64,000 nucleotides of DNA from Hyphomicrobiales bacterium (GTDB lineage: Bacteria; Pseudomonadota; Alphaproteobacteria; Rhizobiales; JAJFHB01). The position numbers and the translations under genes are program-made. Each line of letters begins with the position of its first letter. Position 1 is the stretch's first letter. Shown piece after piece: positions 25,984-35,505 of the stretch. The stretch is taken from the NCBI GenBank assembly GCA_021775755.1, contig JAJFHE010000023.1:1-64000 (forward strand), in the 5' to 3' direction. Below the pieces are notes generated by a model. That model was given only the letters and a program-made list of their open reading frames with translations. It was not told the DNA's origin and ran no database searches.

Positions 25984-28539
25984 TCAGGCGGACGCTGCGG
26001 TTTCCGGCAGTTGCCCATCGGCATTGCCGCGCTTTTCTTCAGCTCGCGTTTCGCCGGCCAGATCACTTTCGACCGGTAGCGGCCCGTTTCTGGGCAAAAC
26101 GCAGGTAAAGGTCGTGCCCTCATTGGGCGTTGAATCGAGTTCCACCGCACCGCCATGCAGTTCGACGAAGCTCTTGACCAGCGACAGGCCAAGTCCCGGC
26201 CCGCGATGCTGCGCACCGGAGGGGCGCGACAGAAACCGGTCGAATATCTTGTCGCGCATTTCAGGCTCGATGCCGCGGCCGGGATCGCGCACCCACAACA
26301 GGACGTCATCCGCCCGCGCCGTGGCGCCCAACTTGATGGTGCTGCCTGGTTCGCTGAACCCGATGGCGTTCGACAGCAGATGATAAAGCACCTGACGGAT
26401 GCGCTTTTCATCCGCCACCAACGTCCCGATGTCGTCCGCCGCCTCGACTTCAAGCACGTGTCCGCTCGCGTTGACCCGGTCTTGAACGAGTTCGGTCGAT
26501 GCGGCAAGCGTCTCTGATATCTCGACATCCTGGAGTTTGAGTTCCATGGCGCCGGCGTCGATGGTGGCAAGGTCGAGGATGGCGTCGATGACACGCAGCA
26601 AAACGTTGCTCGACGAACGGATGTCGCCGACATACTCGCCCTGGCGTTCGTTCAGAGGCCCGGCAAGGCCGACCGAGAGGCCTTCGGCAAATCCGATGAT
26701 GTTGGTGAGCGGCGTGCGCAGCTCATAGGAAACATTGGAGATGAACTCCGACTTCAGCTGATCGGCGGCTTCAAGCGCCTCGGCGCGTTCGCGCAGGGCC
26801 CGCTCGATGCGCGTGGAATCGGTAATATCGCCGAATGTCAGAAGCGTTGCGCCATCGGGAAGCGGCACGCTGGCGAAGGCCAGCGTGGTGCCATCGGCAC
26901 GTTCGATCTTGTGGGCGAGCGAGGCGCGCTCGGTGCCAAGCGACGTCACCGCGAATTTAACCTTGTCCCAGAAAACATCATTGTCGTGCAGCGCCGAACA
27001 CGCGGCGATGATCTGCTCCACGTGCGGATGTTCACCGAGCATCGCCCGGTCGAACTGCCACAGCGACACAAAAGCTGAATTGAAGAGCTTGAGGGTGCCG
27101 TCGCTGCCAAACAGCGCAACGCCTTCATGCAGGTTGTCGAGGGTTTCACCCTGAACGCTGATCAGCTCGTTGTAGCGGCTTTCGAGATCAAGGCGTTCGG
27201 TGACGTTTTCATAGAGATAGGTCACGCCGCCGAAGGGATGCTGCTCCGACACGACGCGCAGCGTCTGGCCGTCGGGGAGGTGCCACCAGTCTTCGTGCGG
27301 CTCGACGCGGGTATAGGCTTCAAGCTGGCGGGCCTTCCAGGCGCGGTAGTCCGCCTGTTCGGGCAAACACCTTGTCTCGCGCAGCCGGTCGAGGATTTCG
27401 CTATCGGCCGGCTGCTCGTTGAGCCAGTCGTTGTCGAGCGACCACAGCGCGCCATAAGCGGCATTATAGAACCGCAGTTTCTGATCGGCGCCAAAGATCG
27501 CCACGGCGGTGGCCAACTTGTCGAGCGTGCTGGCATGGGCCTGAATATGACGGCGCAATTCATTCTGGGCCTCTTCCAGATTGGTCATGTCGATGGCGAA
27601 ACCCGCCGTGCCGCCTTCAAACGCGACATCGATGACGTCGAGGTTCTTGCGCGCGCCCATGACAACGGCATGCGCGCGCTGGCGCGATACGGACGAAGAC
27701 ACAAGTTCTTCGAATGCGCGTCCGCGCACCGCCGGCTCCAGAAGTTCGAGCTTGTTCTCGACAACGGATTCAATGTCGCTGGCCTCGACGGCGGAGAGGT
27801 AGGCGCGGTTCGCCCAACTGATCTGGCGATCATGATTGCGCACCCAGACGGGCATGGGAGCCTGATCGAGTATGCCGGTGAGCATGGCGACCTCATGCTC
27901 CAGTGCGCGGTACTTCTGGGCGAGCTGCGACATTTCAAGGCGCTCGCCGGTGAGACGCCTCAGTCTCAGCGTGGCCAGTCCGCCGGCTGCCCGGCCATCG
28001 GCTTCCAGCAGGTCGCCGGCACGGCTGCGCACCACGAAATTGAAAGGCGTTCCTTCACGCTTCAACGCGGCAAGTCCCTGTGACAGGGTTTCGGCAGAGG
28101 AGACTTCAAGCCATTTGGCGAAATTCGACTGGTCTTCGCGCAGTTCGGGCACACCGCGCATGTCGGGCAGGGCGCCGCCGACACGGTCGGGTTGTGCGGT
28201 ATTTCCATTCCACAGGAACAAAAGGTGAGGTTCGCTGGCGATTAATGCTTCGGCATCGTTAAGGCGCGCTTCGAACTCAAGCGCACGGGCGGTTTCACGC
28301 CGGGCCGTGCGGGTGGCGGCGGCGCGCGACAGCCACGCCCACGCGGCGGCAGCCGACAACAGGGCGCAGGCAACGAACAATACGATGGAAAATGGCGACA
28401 GTGGCAGCCCCGGCGAAAACCCGCCGGAGGGGCTCTCAACGGCAAATGCGGGGCCGCAAAATGCGGAGAACAGAACCGCCACGACGCATGCACGCACATG
28501 CCATGTCCGGACTCCTGAACGCCGTCGGCCAGCCAACAT
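25984..28539 (-). CDS. divL: DivL-like PAS-domain pseudo-histidine kinase (Tyr in place of phospho-His)
   Basis: The 851-residue product has a signal-like first segment (about 14-33), a membrane segment (about 50-71), three or more PAS-type regions between about 100 and 570, then a kinase core. The phosphoacceptor box reads SNVSYELRTPL, with Tyr605 where kinases have His; this is the hallmark of Caulobacter DivL, which works through CckA and DivK to steer CtrA. The ATPase part keeps SNAIGFSEPG, DPGRGIE and GLGLSLV. ATG 28539 is chosen because GAGGGGAAGGG precedes it. It lies beside tsaE, as in Caulobacter. Catalytic activity as a kinase is unlikely by the usual His route. Confidence 0.9.
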   Translation of the reverse strand: MLAGRRRSGVRTWHVRACVVAVLFSAFCGPAFAVESPSGGFSPGLPLSPFSIVLFVACALLSAAAAWAWLSRAAATRTARRETARALEFEARLNDAEALIASEPHLLFLWNGNTAQPDRVGGALPDMRGVPELREDQSNFAKWLEVSSAETLSQGLAALKREGTPFNFVVRSRAGDLLEADGRAAGGLATLRLRRLTGERLEMSQLAQKYRALEHEVAMLTGILDQAPMPVWVRNHDRQISWANRAYLSAVEASDIESVVENKLELLEPAVRGRAFEELVSSSVSRQRAHAVVMGARKNLDVIDVAFEGGTAGFAIDMTNLEEAQNELRRHIQAHASTLDKLATAVAIFGADQKLRFYNAAYGALWSLDNDWLNEQPADSEILDRLRETRCLPEQADYRAWKARQLEAYTRVEPHEDWWHLPDGQTLRVVSEQHPFGGVTYLYENVTERLDLESRYNELISVQGETLDNLHEGVALFGSDGTLKLFNSAFVSLWQFDRAMLGEHPHVEQIIAACSALHDNDVFWDKVKFAVTSLGTERASLAHKIERADGTTLAFASVPLPDGATLLTFGDITDSTRIERALRERAEALEAADQLKSEFISNVSYELRTPLTNIIGFAEGLSVGLAGPLNERQGEYVGDIRSSSNVLLRVIDAILDLATIDAGAMELKLQDVEISETLAASTELVQDRVNASGHVLEVEAADDIGTLVADEKRIRQVLYHLLSNAIGFSEPGSTIKLGATARADDVLLWVRDPGRGIEPEMRDKIFDRFLSRPSGAQHRGPGLGLSLVKSFVELHGGAVELDSTPNEGTTFTCVLPRNGPLPVESDLAGETRAEEKRGNADGQLPETAASA

Positions 28540-28730
28540 TGTGCCGCGACCCTTCCCCTCGTGACCCCTGATACTGATTGCAAAACCAACCGTGCGGCGC
28601 CGAAGCGGCCAAGCACTGCGAATCACTCACGCCCGCACCCGCTTCAAGATATACAGGCAAAAGAATCCACTGCCCACAGCGCGCAACGGATAAATCCCCA
28701 ATTTCCGCCTGACGCACCGCGATCCACACG

Positions 28731-28763
28731 CAAAACGCCGCCCCCCGAGATCGGAGAGCGGCG
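28731..28763 (-). terminator. Probable terminator of ahcY
   Basis: On the minus strand CGCCGC (28758-28763) pairs with GCGGCG (28736-28741) around a GC-rich loop that can pair further, followed by TTTT. It lies about 30 bases beyond the ahcY stop. Confidence 0.55.
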
Positions 28764-28793
28764 CCATGCACAATCGGTGATGTCTGGTATCGA

Positions 28794-30089
28794 TCAGTAA
28801 CGGTAGTAGTCGGGCTTGTAGGGGCCGTCCTTGGCAACAGAGATGTAATCGGCCTGTTCGGTTGAAAGCTCCGTCAGATTGGCGCCGAGTTTTGCCAGAT
28901 GAAGCCGCGCCACTTTCTCGTCGAGATGCTTGGGCAGCACGTAGACCTTGTTTTCGTAGCCGGCGTGATTGTTCCACAGCTCGATCTGCGCCAGCACCTG
29001 ATTGGTGAACGACGCCGACATGACATAGCTTGGGTGTCCGGTGGCGTTGCCGAGGTTGACGAGGCGGCCTTCGGAGAGCAGCAGCATGCGCTTCTTGTCC
29101 GCGAACTCGATCATGTCGACCTGCGGCTTGACATTGTGCCACTGGTAATTGCGCAGCGCTTCGACCTGAATTTCATTGTCGAAATGACCGATGTTGCAAA
29201 CGATCGCCATGTCCTTCATGGCGCGCATGTGATCGATCGAAATGACATCCTTGTTGCCGGTCGCGGTAACGAAGATATCAGCGGTCGAAACAACGTCGTC
29301 GAGGCGCTGAACATCGTAGCCGTCCATTGCCGCCTGAAGCGCGCAGATCGGATCGATTTCGGTGACGACAACGCGGGCACCCGAGCCGCGCAGCGACTGC
29401 GCCGAACCCTTGCCGACATCGCCGTAGCCGCACACGACCGCGACCTTGCCGGCCATCATGACATCGGTGGCGCGGCGGATGCCGTCGACCAGCGACTCGC
29501 GGCAGCCATAGCGGTTGTCGAACTTCGATTTGGTGACGCTGTCATTGACGTTGATGGCGGGAACCATGAGCTTCCCTGCCTTTTCCATCTCGTAGAGACG
29601 GTGTACGCCGGTTGTGGTTTCTTCCGACAGCCCTTTGACATCCTGCATCAAGCCGCCATGCTGTTCGTGCATGATGACCGTCAGATCGCCGCCATCGTCG
29701 AGCAGCATGTTGGGCACCCAGCCGTCAGGGCCTTCAATAGTCTGGTCGATGCACCAGTTGTATTCTTCTTCGGTTTCGCCCTTCCAGGCGAAAACCGGAA
29801 CGCCCGATGCCGCGATGGCGGCGGCGGCATGGTCCTGCGTGGAAAAGATATTGCAGCTTGACCATCTCACTTCGGCGCCAAGCGCACTCAGCGTTTCGAT
29901 CAGCACGGCCGTCTGGATCGTCATATGCAGGCAACCGACAATGCGGGCGCCCTTCAGCGGCTGTGCGGCGCCGAATTCTTCGCGCAGCGCCATGAGGCCC
30001 GGCATCTCGGTTTCGGCAATATCCATCTCCTTGCGACCCCAGTCGGCAAGCGAGATGTCGGCTACCTTGTAATCGGTGAACGCACTCAT
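28794..30089 (-). CDS. ahcY: Adenosylhomocysteinase
   Basis: The enzyme hydrolyses S-adenosylhomocysteine to adenosine and homocysteine, clearing the product of methyltransferases. The 431-residue product has the NAD-binding loop [27 protein letters not shown] near the N-terminus, and the family C-terminus KPDYYRY. ATG 30089 (MSAFTDYK) is the conserved start; a longer frame extends into non-coding DNA. I looked upstream for an S-adenosylhomocysteine riboswitch and did not see one. Confidence 0.97.
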   Translation of the reverse strand: MSAFTDYKVADISLADWGRKEMDIAETEMPGLMALREEFGAAQPLKGARIVGCLHMTIQTAVLIETLSALGAEVRWSSCNIFSTQDHAAAAIAASGVPVFAWKGETEEEYNWCIDQTIEGPDGWVPNMLLDDGGDLTVIMHEQHGGLMQDVKGLSEETTTGVHRLYEMEKAGKLMVPAINVNDSVTKSKFDNRYGCRESLVDGIRRATDVMMAGKVAVVCGYGDVGKGSAQSLRGSGARVVVTEIDPICALQAAMDGYDVQRLDDVVSTADIFVTATGNKDVISIDHMRAMKDMAIVCNIGHFDNEIQVEALRNYQWHNVKPQVDMIEFADKKRMLLLSEGRLVNLGNATGHPSYVMSASFTNQVLAQIELWNNHAGYENKVYVLPKHLDEKVARLHLAKLGANLTELSTEQADYISVAKDGPYKPDYYRY

Positions 30090-30209
30090 CGAATAATCCT
30101 GTTTCTGTCTGGAAAGGTCCGCCCTCGGCCCGACGCGCGGGTGTGGCCGCGTCCATATATCAATGCTTGGGCCGGCGCGCAACAATCATATAAAGAAAAC
30201 TTTATATTT

Positions 30210-30494
30210 TTATTCGACCTGATCTTCGCCGAATTTCGAGGCGACGAGGGCGTCCAGGGCTTCAAGTGCCGGCTCAGCCTCGCTGCCCACGGCTTCCACC
30301 AGGATGGTCGAGCCGCAGGACGCCGCGAGCATCAACAATCCCATAATGGATGTACCCGGCACGCTCTGACCGTCGCGGGTCACTGTCACATCGGCATTGA
30401 ACTGTTCGGCGCATCTGACGAATTTCGCCGCCGCGCGCGCGTGCAGGCCCTTGGCATTGGCAATCGTGAGTTCACGGAAGTTATCGGCAGACAT
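30210..30494 (-). CDS. ptsH: HPr-type phosphocarrier protein
   Basis: The 94-residue product carries the phospho-accepting His18 in KGLHARAAAKF and the regulatory serine Ser49 in VPGTSIMGLLML, the site acted on by HPr kinase encoded nearby. It passes phosphate from EI (not in the window) to the EIIA encoded just upstream. ATG 30494 is preferred over GTG 30518. In alphaproteobacteria this set is regulatory rather than sugar-transporting. Confidence 0.93.
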   Translation of the reverse strand: MSADNFRELTIANAKGLHARAAAKFVRCAEQFNADVTVTRDGQSVPGTSIMGLLMLAASCGSTILVEAVGSEAEPALEALDALVASKFGEDQVE

Positions 30495-30533
30495 GGCCGA
30501 CCCGCTCAGATGGAGCACGCATCGCCTGGCCTG

Positions 30534-30941
30534 TCAGGTCTCTTCACCGGACAGCACCATGCTGGCCACGTTGATGTATTTCCGGCCGGCATCCTGGGCC
30601 TGGGCTATGGCGTCTTCCAGCGAGGCCTCGGAACGCACGCTGGCGAGCTTTATGAGCATCGGCAGATTGACGCCTGCAATGACCTCGACATTGGCATTGT
30701 CCATGACCGAAATCGCCAGATTCGACGGCGTGCCGCCGAACATGTCAGTCAGCAGGATTACGCCGTTGCCCGTGTCGGCGCGTTCTATGGCGGTCAGAAT
30801 ATCCGTCCGGCGCTGTTCCATATCGTCATCGGGTCCGATGGATATGGCTTCCATGTTGTCCTGTGGACCGACCACATGTTCCATGGCTGCGCGGAATTCC
30901 GCAGCGAGGCGCCCGTGGGTCACAAGAACCAGTCCGATCAT
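30534..30941 (-). CDS. PTS EIIA component, mannose family
   Basis: The 135-residue product has the EIIA-Man fold with phospho-His9 in VLVTHGRLAAEF, the LTDMFGGTPSN loop and GVNLPMLIK. No EIIB, EIIC or EIID gene lies nearby, so it probably acts as a phosphorylation-state reporter rather than in sugar uptake. GGAACTGACAT precedes the ATG. It sits 39 bases ahead of ptsH and 136 bases behind hprK. Confidence 0.93.
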   Translation of the reverse strand: MIGLVLVTHGRLAAEFRAAMEHVVGPQDNMEAISIGPDDDMEQRRTDILTAIERADTGNGVILLTDMFGGTPSNLAISVMDNANVEVIAGVNLPMLIKLASVRSEASLEDAIAQAQDAGRKYINVASMVLSGEET

Positions 30942-31077
30942 ATGTCAGTTCCATCGGTAAGGAGGCGTATCCGTCGGCGCATCGCGGCGCCAGCAGGCCT
31001 CGGATCATACACCGCCCGGCCGGGCGGCGCGGGCAAGTTCCGTTTCGTCTGCATCATTGCCGCAAGTCCCGGCGAGT

Positions 31078-31611
31078 TCAAGTTTCCTCGTCTGCGCCGT
31101 CTTGCACAGTGTGAAAATGATTTGCAAAGCCCGAGTGCACGACAGCAACAAGTGTCGCGCGAATCTTTGCCGGCGCGGATGCCTCAAATGCCCGCAGCCG
31201 CACAAGCGGGATCGAAACACCCTGCCAGCGCCGTCTTTGAGTTGTGAAGTCAGGCACCCGTTCAATCTCTTGGTCACGGCCGGCAAGTTCGACGGCGAGC
31301 CTCACCGCGACCTCATCGGTATGCGGCACGGCGATGATGCCGGCGCCGCGGACCTCAAGGCGCCCGGCGATCTCCGCCGGCGCACGCGCCATCAGTGATT
31401 GCGCATCGGCGCGCAAAATGACCTGATCGTCTGCGACCAGTCGTACCGGCAGTCCGCTCTCGCCGGTGCCATTGCCACCTTGATCGATCAGGCGCAGGGC
31501 CAGGTCGGACTTGCCGGAACCGGAATTCCCGAGCAGCAAAACGCCATGGCCCGAAATATCGACACACGTCGCATGGAGACAGGTGGGCCGGTCGGATTGC
31601 GGATTTCTCAT
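31078..31611 (-). CDS. hprK: Short alphaproteobacterial HPr kinase/phosphorylase
   Basis: The enzyme phosphorylates the regulatory serine of HPr. The 177-residue product holds only the C-terminal catalytic domain: P-loop GNSGSGKS (28-35), LVADDQVIL, and RGAGIIAVP. The N-terminal domain of Gram-positive HprK is missing, which is normal for this class. It lies between chvG and the EIIA gene. Confidence 0.93.
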   Translation of the reverse strand: MRNPQSDRPTCLHATCVDISGHGVLLLGNSGSGKSDLALRLIDQGGNGTGESGLPVRLVADDQVILRADAQSLMARAPAEIAGRLEVRGAGIIAVPHTDEVAVRLAVELAGRDQEIERVPDFTTQRRRWQGVSIPLVRLRAFEASAPAKIRATLVAVVHSGFANHFHTVQDGADEET

Positions 31612-31628
31612 GGCCAGCCGGTACTGCC

Positions 31629-33434
31629 CTAGCGGCGGCGCGCGTTGTGCGGTGCCACCGGCAGGTGGACGATAAAGCGGGCGCCGGACGGTTCCTGATC
31701 GGCGGTGCGAGCACCCGGCGCAAACCGGTTCTCAGCCCAGATCCGCCCGCCATGCGCTTCTATGATCTGTTTTGAGATACTCAGACCGAGCCCCGAGTTC
31801 CTCCCGAACGGGCCCGGGCGGTCCGTATAGAATCGCTCAAAAACCCGCTCAAGGTTGTCAGCGGGAATGCCGGGGCCATCGTCATCGACGATGATTTCGA
31901 TATCGCCGGCGAGACGGCGAGCGGAGACGCGGACGGTGCCGCCCGGTGGCGAGAATGAACGCGCATTGTCCACAAGATTGCGCACCACCTGTCCCAGCCT
32001 GCTGTCGTGCCCGAGAAGCCAGTACGCGTCGCGCCCCTCTTTCCCCTGCCCCTGTGCCTCCATTTTCAGCTCCACGGCAGCTTCGCCGTCGCGATGCATT
32101 TCGTTGCCGACGGCAACAACGGTTTCAAGCAACGTCGCCATGTCACACGGTTCCGCCTCATCGCGCGCCAGTTCCGCATCAAGCCGGGAAGCGTCGGAAA
32201 TATCCGAGATCAGACGGTCCAGACGGCGGACATCGTCCTGAACGATTTCGATCAGCCGCTCGCGCGCTTCGTCATCCTTGACCTTGGGCAGTGTTTCAAC
32301 GGCACTGCGCATGGAGGTCAGCGGATTTTTCAGCTCATGCGCCACGTCGGCGGCAAACTGTTCAATCGATTCCATGCGGTTGTAGAGCGCCGTCGTCATG
32401 TCGCGCAGAGCACCTGACAGGTGGCCGATTTCATCATGGCGACCGGTAAAGTCGGGTATTTCAACACGTTTTTGAACGCCCCTGCGAACCCTTTCCGCGG
32501 CATCGGCAAGACGCCGAACGGGCGTTGCAATGGTTCCCGCCAGAAGCACGGCAATCAGCACGGTGACAAACAGCGCGACCAGAAACACCTGGATGATCGC
32601 CCAGCGCTCGGCGCGCACAATGCCGTCGATGTCACCCGCCTCGGTGGACAGAATGAGGGCTCCGAGAATGGTGTTGAGGCGGCGGATGGGGACGGCAACG
32701 CTGACAATGATCTCGTTTTTCGAATTGATCCTGACAGCACGTGCATAGCGGCCAGACAGGGCCTCGCCGACCTCCGGAAACATACCGGCATTGTCGGCCT
32801 GCACCGTGGGCTGAACCGGCAGGCCGCGGCTGAACAGCCAGTCGTGGATACGCGTCCACAGGCGCCGGTAAAACGGCGGCTCCTCTTCGACGATCGGCTC
32901 GAGATCGAAGACCAGCACGTCGAAGTGGCCGCTTATATTGTCGGAATCGACGATGAGCGCGCTGTCGCGGTCGTAAACGCGGGCATGCAGATGGGCATGG
33001 CGTGTAATGCGCAGGAGGAACGGCGTGGTGCGTTCGGGATTGATCGGGAAGGCGAGCGAATCCACCTCTTCTTCCGCCGGCACGATCTCTTCGCCAAGCT
33101 GCAGGTCGAGAATGCGTTCGGGATCGATCGATATTGCATCGGTATCGAGGGTGACCGAACCGGCGATCGCCGCGGCAATGATCTCGGCCTGCGTCAGCAT
33201 CGATTCGTAACGCGCGGTGATCAGACCCTTGCGGAACTGACTGAGATAGAGGATGCCGGCCGTCAAGATGATCAGACCGATAATATTGACGATGACAATA
33301 CGGGCGGTCAGGCTGCGGATGTTGACCCAGGAAAACCATTGCCGCACGCGGGGATAATGCGCAGTCAACAGATGGGAAGCACCGAGGCGTTTGCCGGTGT
33401 CGCCACTGCGATCATGCTCCGTATCTGCTACCAT
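31629..33434 (-). CDS. chvG: Sensor histidine kinase ChvG
   Basis: ChvG/ChvI senses acid or envelope stress and, in rhizobia, host entry. The 601-residue product has two membrane segments (about 41-65 and 280-303), a periplasmic domain of about 210 residues between them, a HAMP linker (RRLADAAERVRRG), the phospho-His in DVAHELKNPLTSM, and an ATPase with DDGPGIP and GLGLSISKQIIEAHGG. It lies between chvI and hprK; chvI-chvG-hprK-EIIA-ptsH is the usual order. Confidence 0.95.
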   Translation of the reverse strand: MVADTEHDRSGDTGKRLGASHLLTAHYPRVRQWFSWVNIRSLTARIVIVNIIGLIILTAGILYLSQFRKGLITARYESMLTQAEIIAAAIAGSVTLDTDAISIDPERILDLQLGEEIVPAEEEVDSLAFPINPERTTPFLLRITRHAHLHARVYDRDSALIVDSDNISGHFDVLVFDLEPIVEEEPPFYRRLWTRIHDWLFSRGLPVQPTVQADNAGMFPEVGEALSGRYARAVRINSKNEIIVSVAVPIRRLNTILGALILSTEAGDIDGIVRAERWAIIQVFLVALFVTVLIAVLLAGTIATPVRRLADAAERVRRGVQKRVEIPDFTGRHDEIGHLSGALRDMTTALYNRMESIEQFAADVAHELKNPLTSMRSAVETLPKVKDDEARERLIEIVQDDVRRLDRLISDISDASRLDAELARDEAEPCDMATLLETVVAVGNEMHRDGEAAVELKMEAQGQGKEGRDAYWLLGHDSRLGQVVRNLVDNARSFSPPGGTVRVSARRLAGDIEIIVDDDGPGIPADNLERVFERFYTDRPGPFGRNSGLGLSISKQIIEAHGGRIWAENRFAPGARTADQEPSGARFIVHLPVAPHNARRR

Positions 33435-33589
33435 CTAGGGTCAGGACCCAATCGGGGTTTGCGGCAGAGCGGTCCCGACACAAGTGCCCGGCGCTCTATA
33501 GCGCCAGGCCTGCCGTAGTCAGTGGGCCGCGAAACCGGTTCTCATACCAAGCTCTGTGAAACGCGCGCCGCCCGCTATGATGAGCGGCG

Positions 33590-34300
33590 TCAGGCTTCTC
33601 TGAACCTGTAGCCGACACCGTAAAGGGTTTCAATCGCGTCGAACGCATTGTCGACCGCCTTGAACTTCTTGCGCAACCGCTTGATGTGGCTGTCAATCGT
33701 GCGGTCGTCGACATAAACCTGGTCGTCATAGGCGGCGTCCATGAGCGAATCCCGGCTCTTGACGATACCCGGCCGCTGCGCCAGCGCCTGAAGAATAAGG
33801 AATTCGGTGACCGTCAGCGTAACCGGCAGGTCTTCCCAGGTGCAGGCATGACGCTCGGGGTCCATGAGCAGCTTGCCGCGCTCGATAACCTTGGTTTCGA
33901 CATCGCCGGCGGCGGACGCCTCGCGGGGCTGTGCCCGGCGCAGTACCGCCTTGACGCGTTCGACTAAAAGACGCTGGGAGAACGGTTTGCGAATGAAATC
34001 GTCGGCCCCCATCTTGAGCCCGAACAGTTCGTCGATCTCTTCGTCTTTCGATGTCAGGAAAATGACGGGCAATTCAGACTTCTGACGCAACCGACGCAAC
34101 AGCTCCATGCCGTCCATGCGCGGCATCTTGATGTCGAGTATCGCAATGTCCGGCGGCGCATCCGCCAGGGCGGCAAGCGCCGATGCCCCGTCGGTATAAG
34201 TCTGCGTTCTGTACCCCTCGGCTTCGAGCGCCATGCTGACAGATGTCAGGATGTGGCGATCGTCATCTACAAGCGCAATCGTTGGCATTTTTTTTCCCAT
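33590..34300 (-). CDS. chvI: Response regulator ChvI
   Basis: This is an OmpR-type DNA-binding regulator. The 236-residue product has a receiver domain ([10 protein letters not shown], phospho-Asp in [21 protein letters not shown]) and a winged helix ([31 protein letters not shown]). ATG 34300 has AAGGGAC eight bases upstream. It lies 155 bases ahead of chvG, a gap large enough for a second promoter. It diverges from the HugZ-like gene, and pckA, a reported ChvI-linked gene in rhizobia, lies beyond. Confidence 0.95.
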   Translation of the reverse strand: MGKKMPTIALVDDDRHILTSVSMALEAEGYRTQTYTDGASALAALADAPPDIAILDIKMPRMDGMELLRRLRQKSELPVIFLTSKDEEIDELFGLKMGADDFIRKPFSQRLLVERVKAVLRRAQPREASAAGDVETKVIERGKLLMDPERHACTWEDLPVTLTVTEFLILQALAQRPGIVKSRDSLMDAAYDDQVYVDDRTIDSHIKRLRKKFKAVDNAFDAIETLYGVGYRFREA

Positions 34301-34475
34301 TATACAGTCCCTTACGGCGCTTTAAGCGTTGAACTGGGGCAAATTGTGGCAACAATTGTATCTTGAATGCCGGGACTTATCCAAAGAATTGCGGGCAGGC
34401 CCTGTAAACTATTCAATGTCGCCGTGAAACCCGTCGCGCGGCGCCGTCACAAACGCACCGGAGAATTACTCTGCC

Positions 34476-35237
34476 ATGAACGAAAGTACGGACGGAAAAG
34501 CAAGCCCGGACGCGGAAGATGCAAACGGTCTGAGCGATGCCTGCCGCCTCGCCCGGCACGCAACCAAGGCGGCTCTGGCAACGCATGATGAAGAATTCGG
34601 CGCTCCACTGGCATCACTTGTGAGCATCGCCTTCAATCAGTCCGGCGCACCGCTATTGTTACTGTCCGATCTCGCGCGCCACAGCTCGAATATCGCAACC
34701 AACGGGCGCGTTTCGGTGCTTTTCGACCGTACCGGGGATCAGTCTGACCCGCTTGAGGGGCCACGCATCACCTATATCGGTACGGCGAAAATCACCGCAA
34801 ACGAAGCCGACCGGCAGCGATTCCTGGCGCGGCACCCCGAAGCTGCCGGCTATGCCGGGTTCTCCGATTTCAAGATGTATGCCGTAAGCGTCGACCACGT
34901 GCATTTCGTCAACGGGTTCGGCCGCATATTCACGGTTGCAGCGGACCCCGTCCTGGTGCCGGGCGAGACAGCACGAGCCTTTGCTGGGGCGGAAGCCTCC
35001 ATCGTTGATCACATGAACAAGGATCACGCGGATGCTGTTGCCCTGCTTGGCGGGAAACTCCCGGCTGCGTCACGGGGTCGCTGGCAGCTGTGCGGCTGCG
35101 ATGCAGACGGTTTCGATCTGCACAATGGCGCGCAGGGCGCCCGTCGTGATTTTCCAAGGCGACTCAACGATCCTGCAGCAACCCGGGTTACCTTCAAGTC
35201 GATGACGGATGCGGCAAGACGCTCCGGCCCTTCCTAG
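34476..35237 (+). CDS. HugZ-like / DUF2470 pyridoxamine-5'-phosphate-oxidase-fold protein
   Basis: The 253-residue product has an FMN-binding split-barrel domain (about residues 20-150, with PLASLVSIAFNQSG and LLLSDLARHSSNI) followed by a DUF2470 domain (EASIVDHMNKDHADAVALL). This layout is shared with HugZ-type haem-utilisation proteins and with general stress proteins. The exact substrate is unknown. The ribosome site GGAG is 12 bases from ATG 34476. It is divergent from chvI. Confidence 0.88.
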   Translation: MNESTDGKASPDAEDANGLSDACRLARHATKAALATHDEEFGAPLASLVSIAFNQSGAPLLLLSDLARHSSNIATNGRVSVLFDRTGDQSDPLEGPRITYIGTAKITANEADRQRFLARHPEAAGYAGFSDFKMYAVSVDHVHFVNGFGRIFTVAADPVLVPGETARAFAGAEASIVDHMNKDHADAVALLGGKLPAASRGRWQLCGCDADGFDLHNGAQGARRDFPRRLNDPAATRVTFKSMTDAARRSGPS

Positions 35238-35329
35238 AACAGGCGGTCAATCCACTGCTTTTCACCGGATTCGGCCTGTTTTTCACATCGTAAGACCTTA
35301 TGACACTTGCCCCTGCAGAGCCGTTTGCC

Positions 35330-35371
35330 TAGGTTTCGCCAGACCGGAGCGCTATGCCGGTTAGGTTTCGC
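35330..35371 (+). promoter_or_regulatory. Paired direct repeats ahead of pckA
   Basis: TAGGTTTCGC occurs at 35330-35339 and again at 35362-35371, 32 bases apart, about three helical turns. It lies 135-176 bases before the pckA start. Same-face direct repeats suit a tandem-binding OmpR-type regulator such as ChvI, whose gene is next door; binding is inference. No other features are seen in 35238-35505. Confidence 0.35.
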
Positions 35372-35505
35372 GGCAGTTTTTGCGGCAAAGACGACGCATT
35401 TGCAGTAATCTGCGGGGAGATTGCCGGCGCGGGATTTTCAGGGGACCGCCGTCCGTTTGGCAGGCACGCAAGAGGCGCCAGGCGCGGCGAACGGAGATAC
35501 GAGTT

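Noticed and set aside
28620-28667. Two GANTC (CcrM methylation) sites between ahcY and divL
   Set aside because: Two copies in about 250 bases are expected by chance, so no claim is made.
30090-30209. S-adenosylhomocysteine riboswitch before ahcY
   Set aside because: The upstream bases lack the conserved core and pseudoknot partners; only AT-rich and GC-rich blocks are seen.
35380-35505. N-terminal extension of PckA
   Set aside because: The 42 extra residues are Arg-rich and the GTG at 35506 has a proper ribosome site and matches the usual family start.
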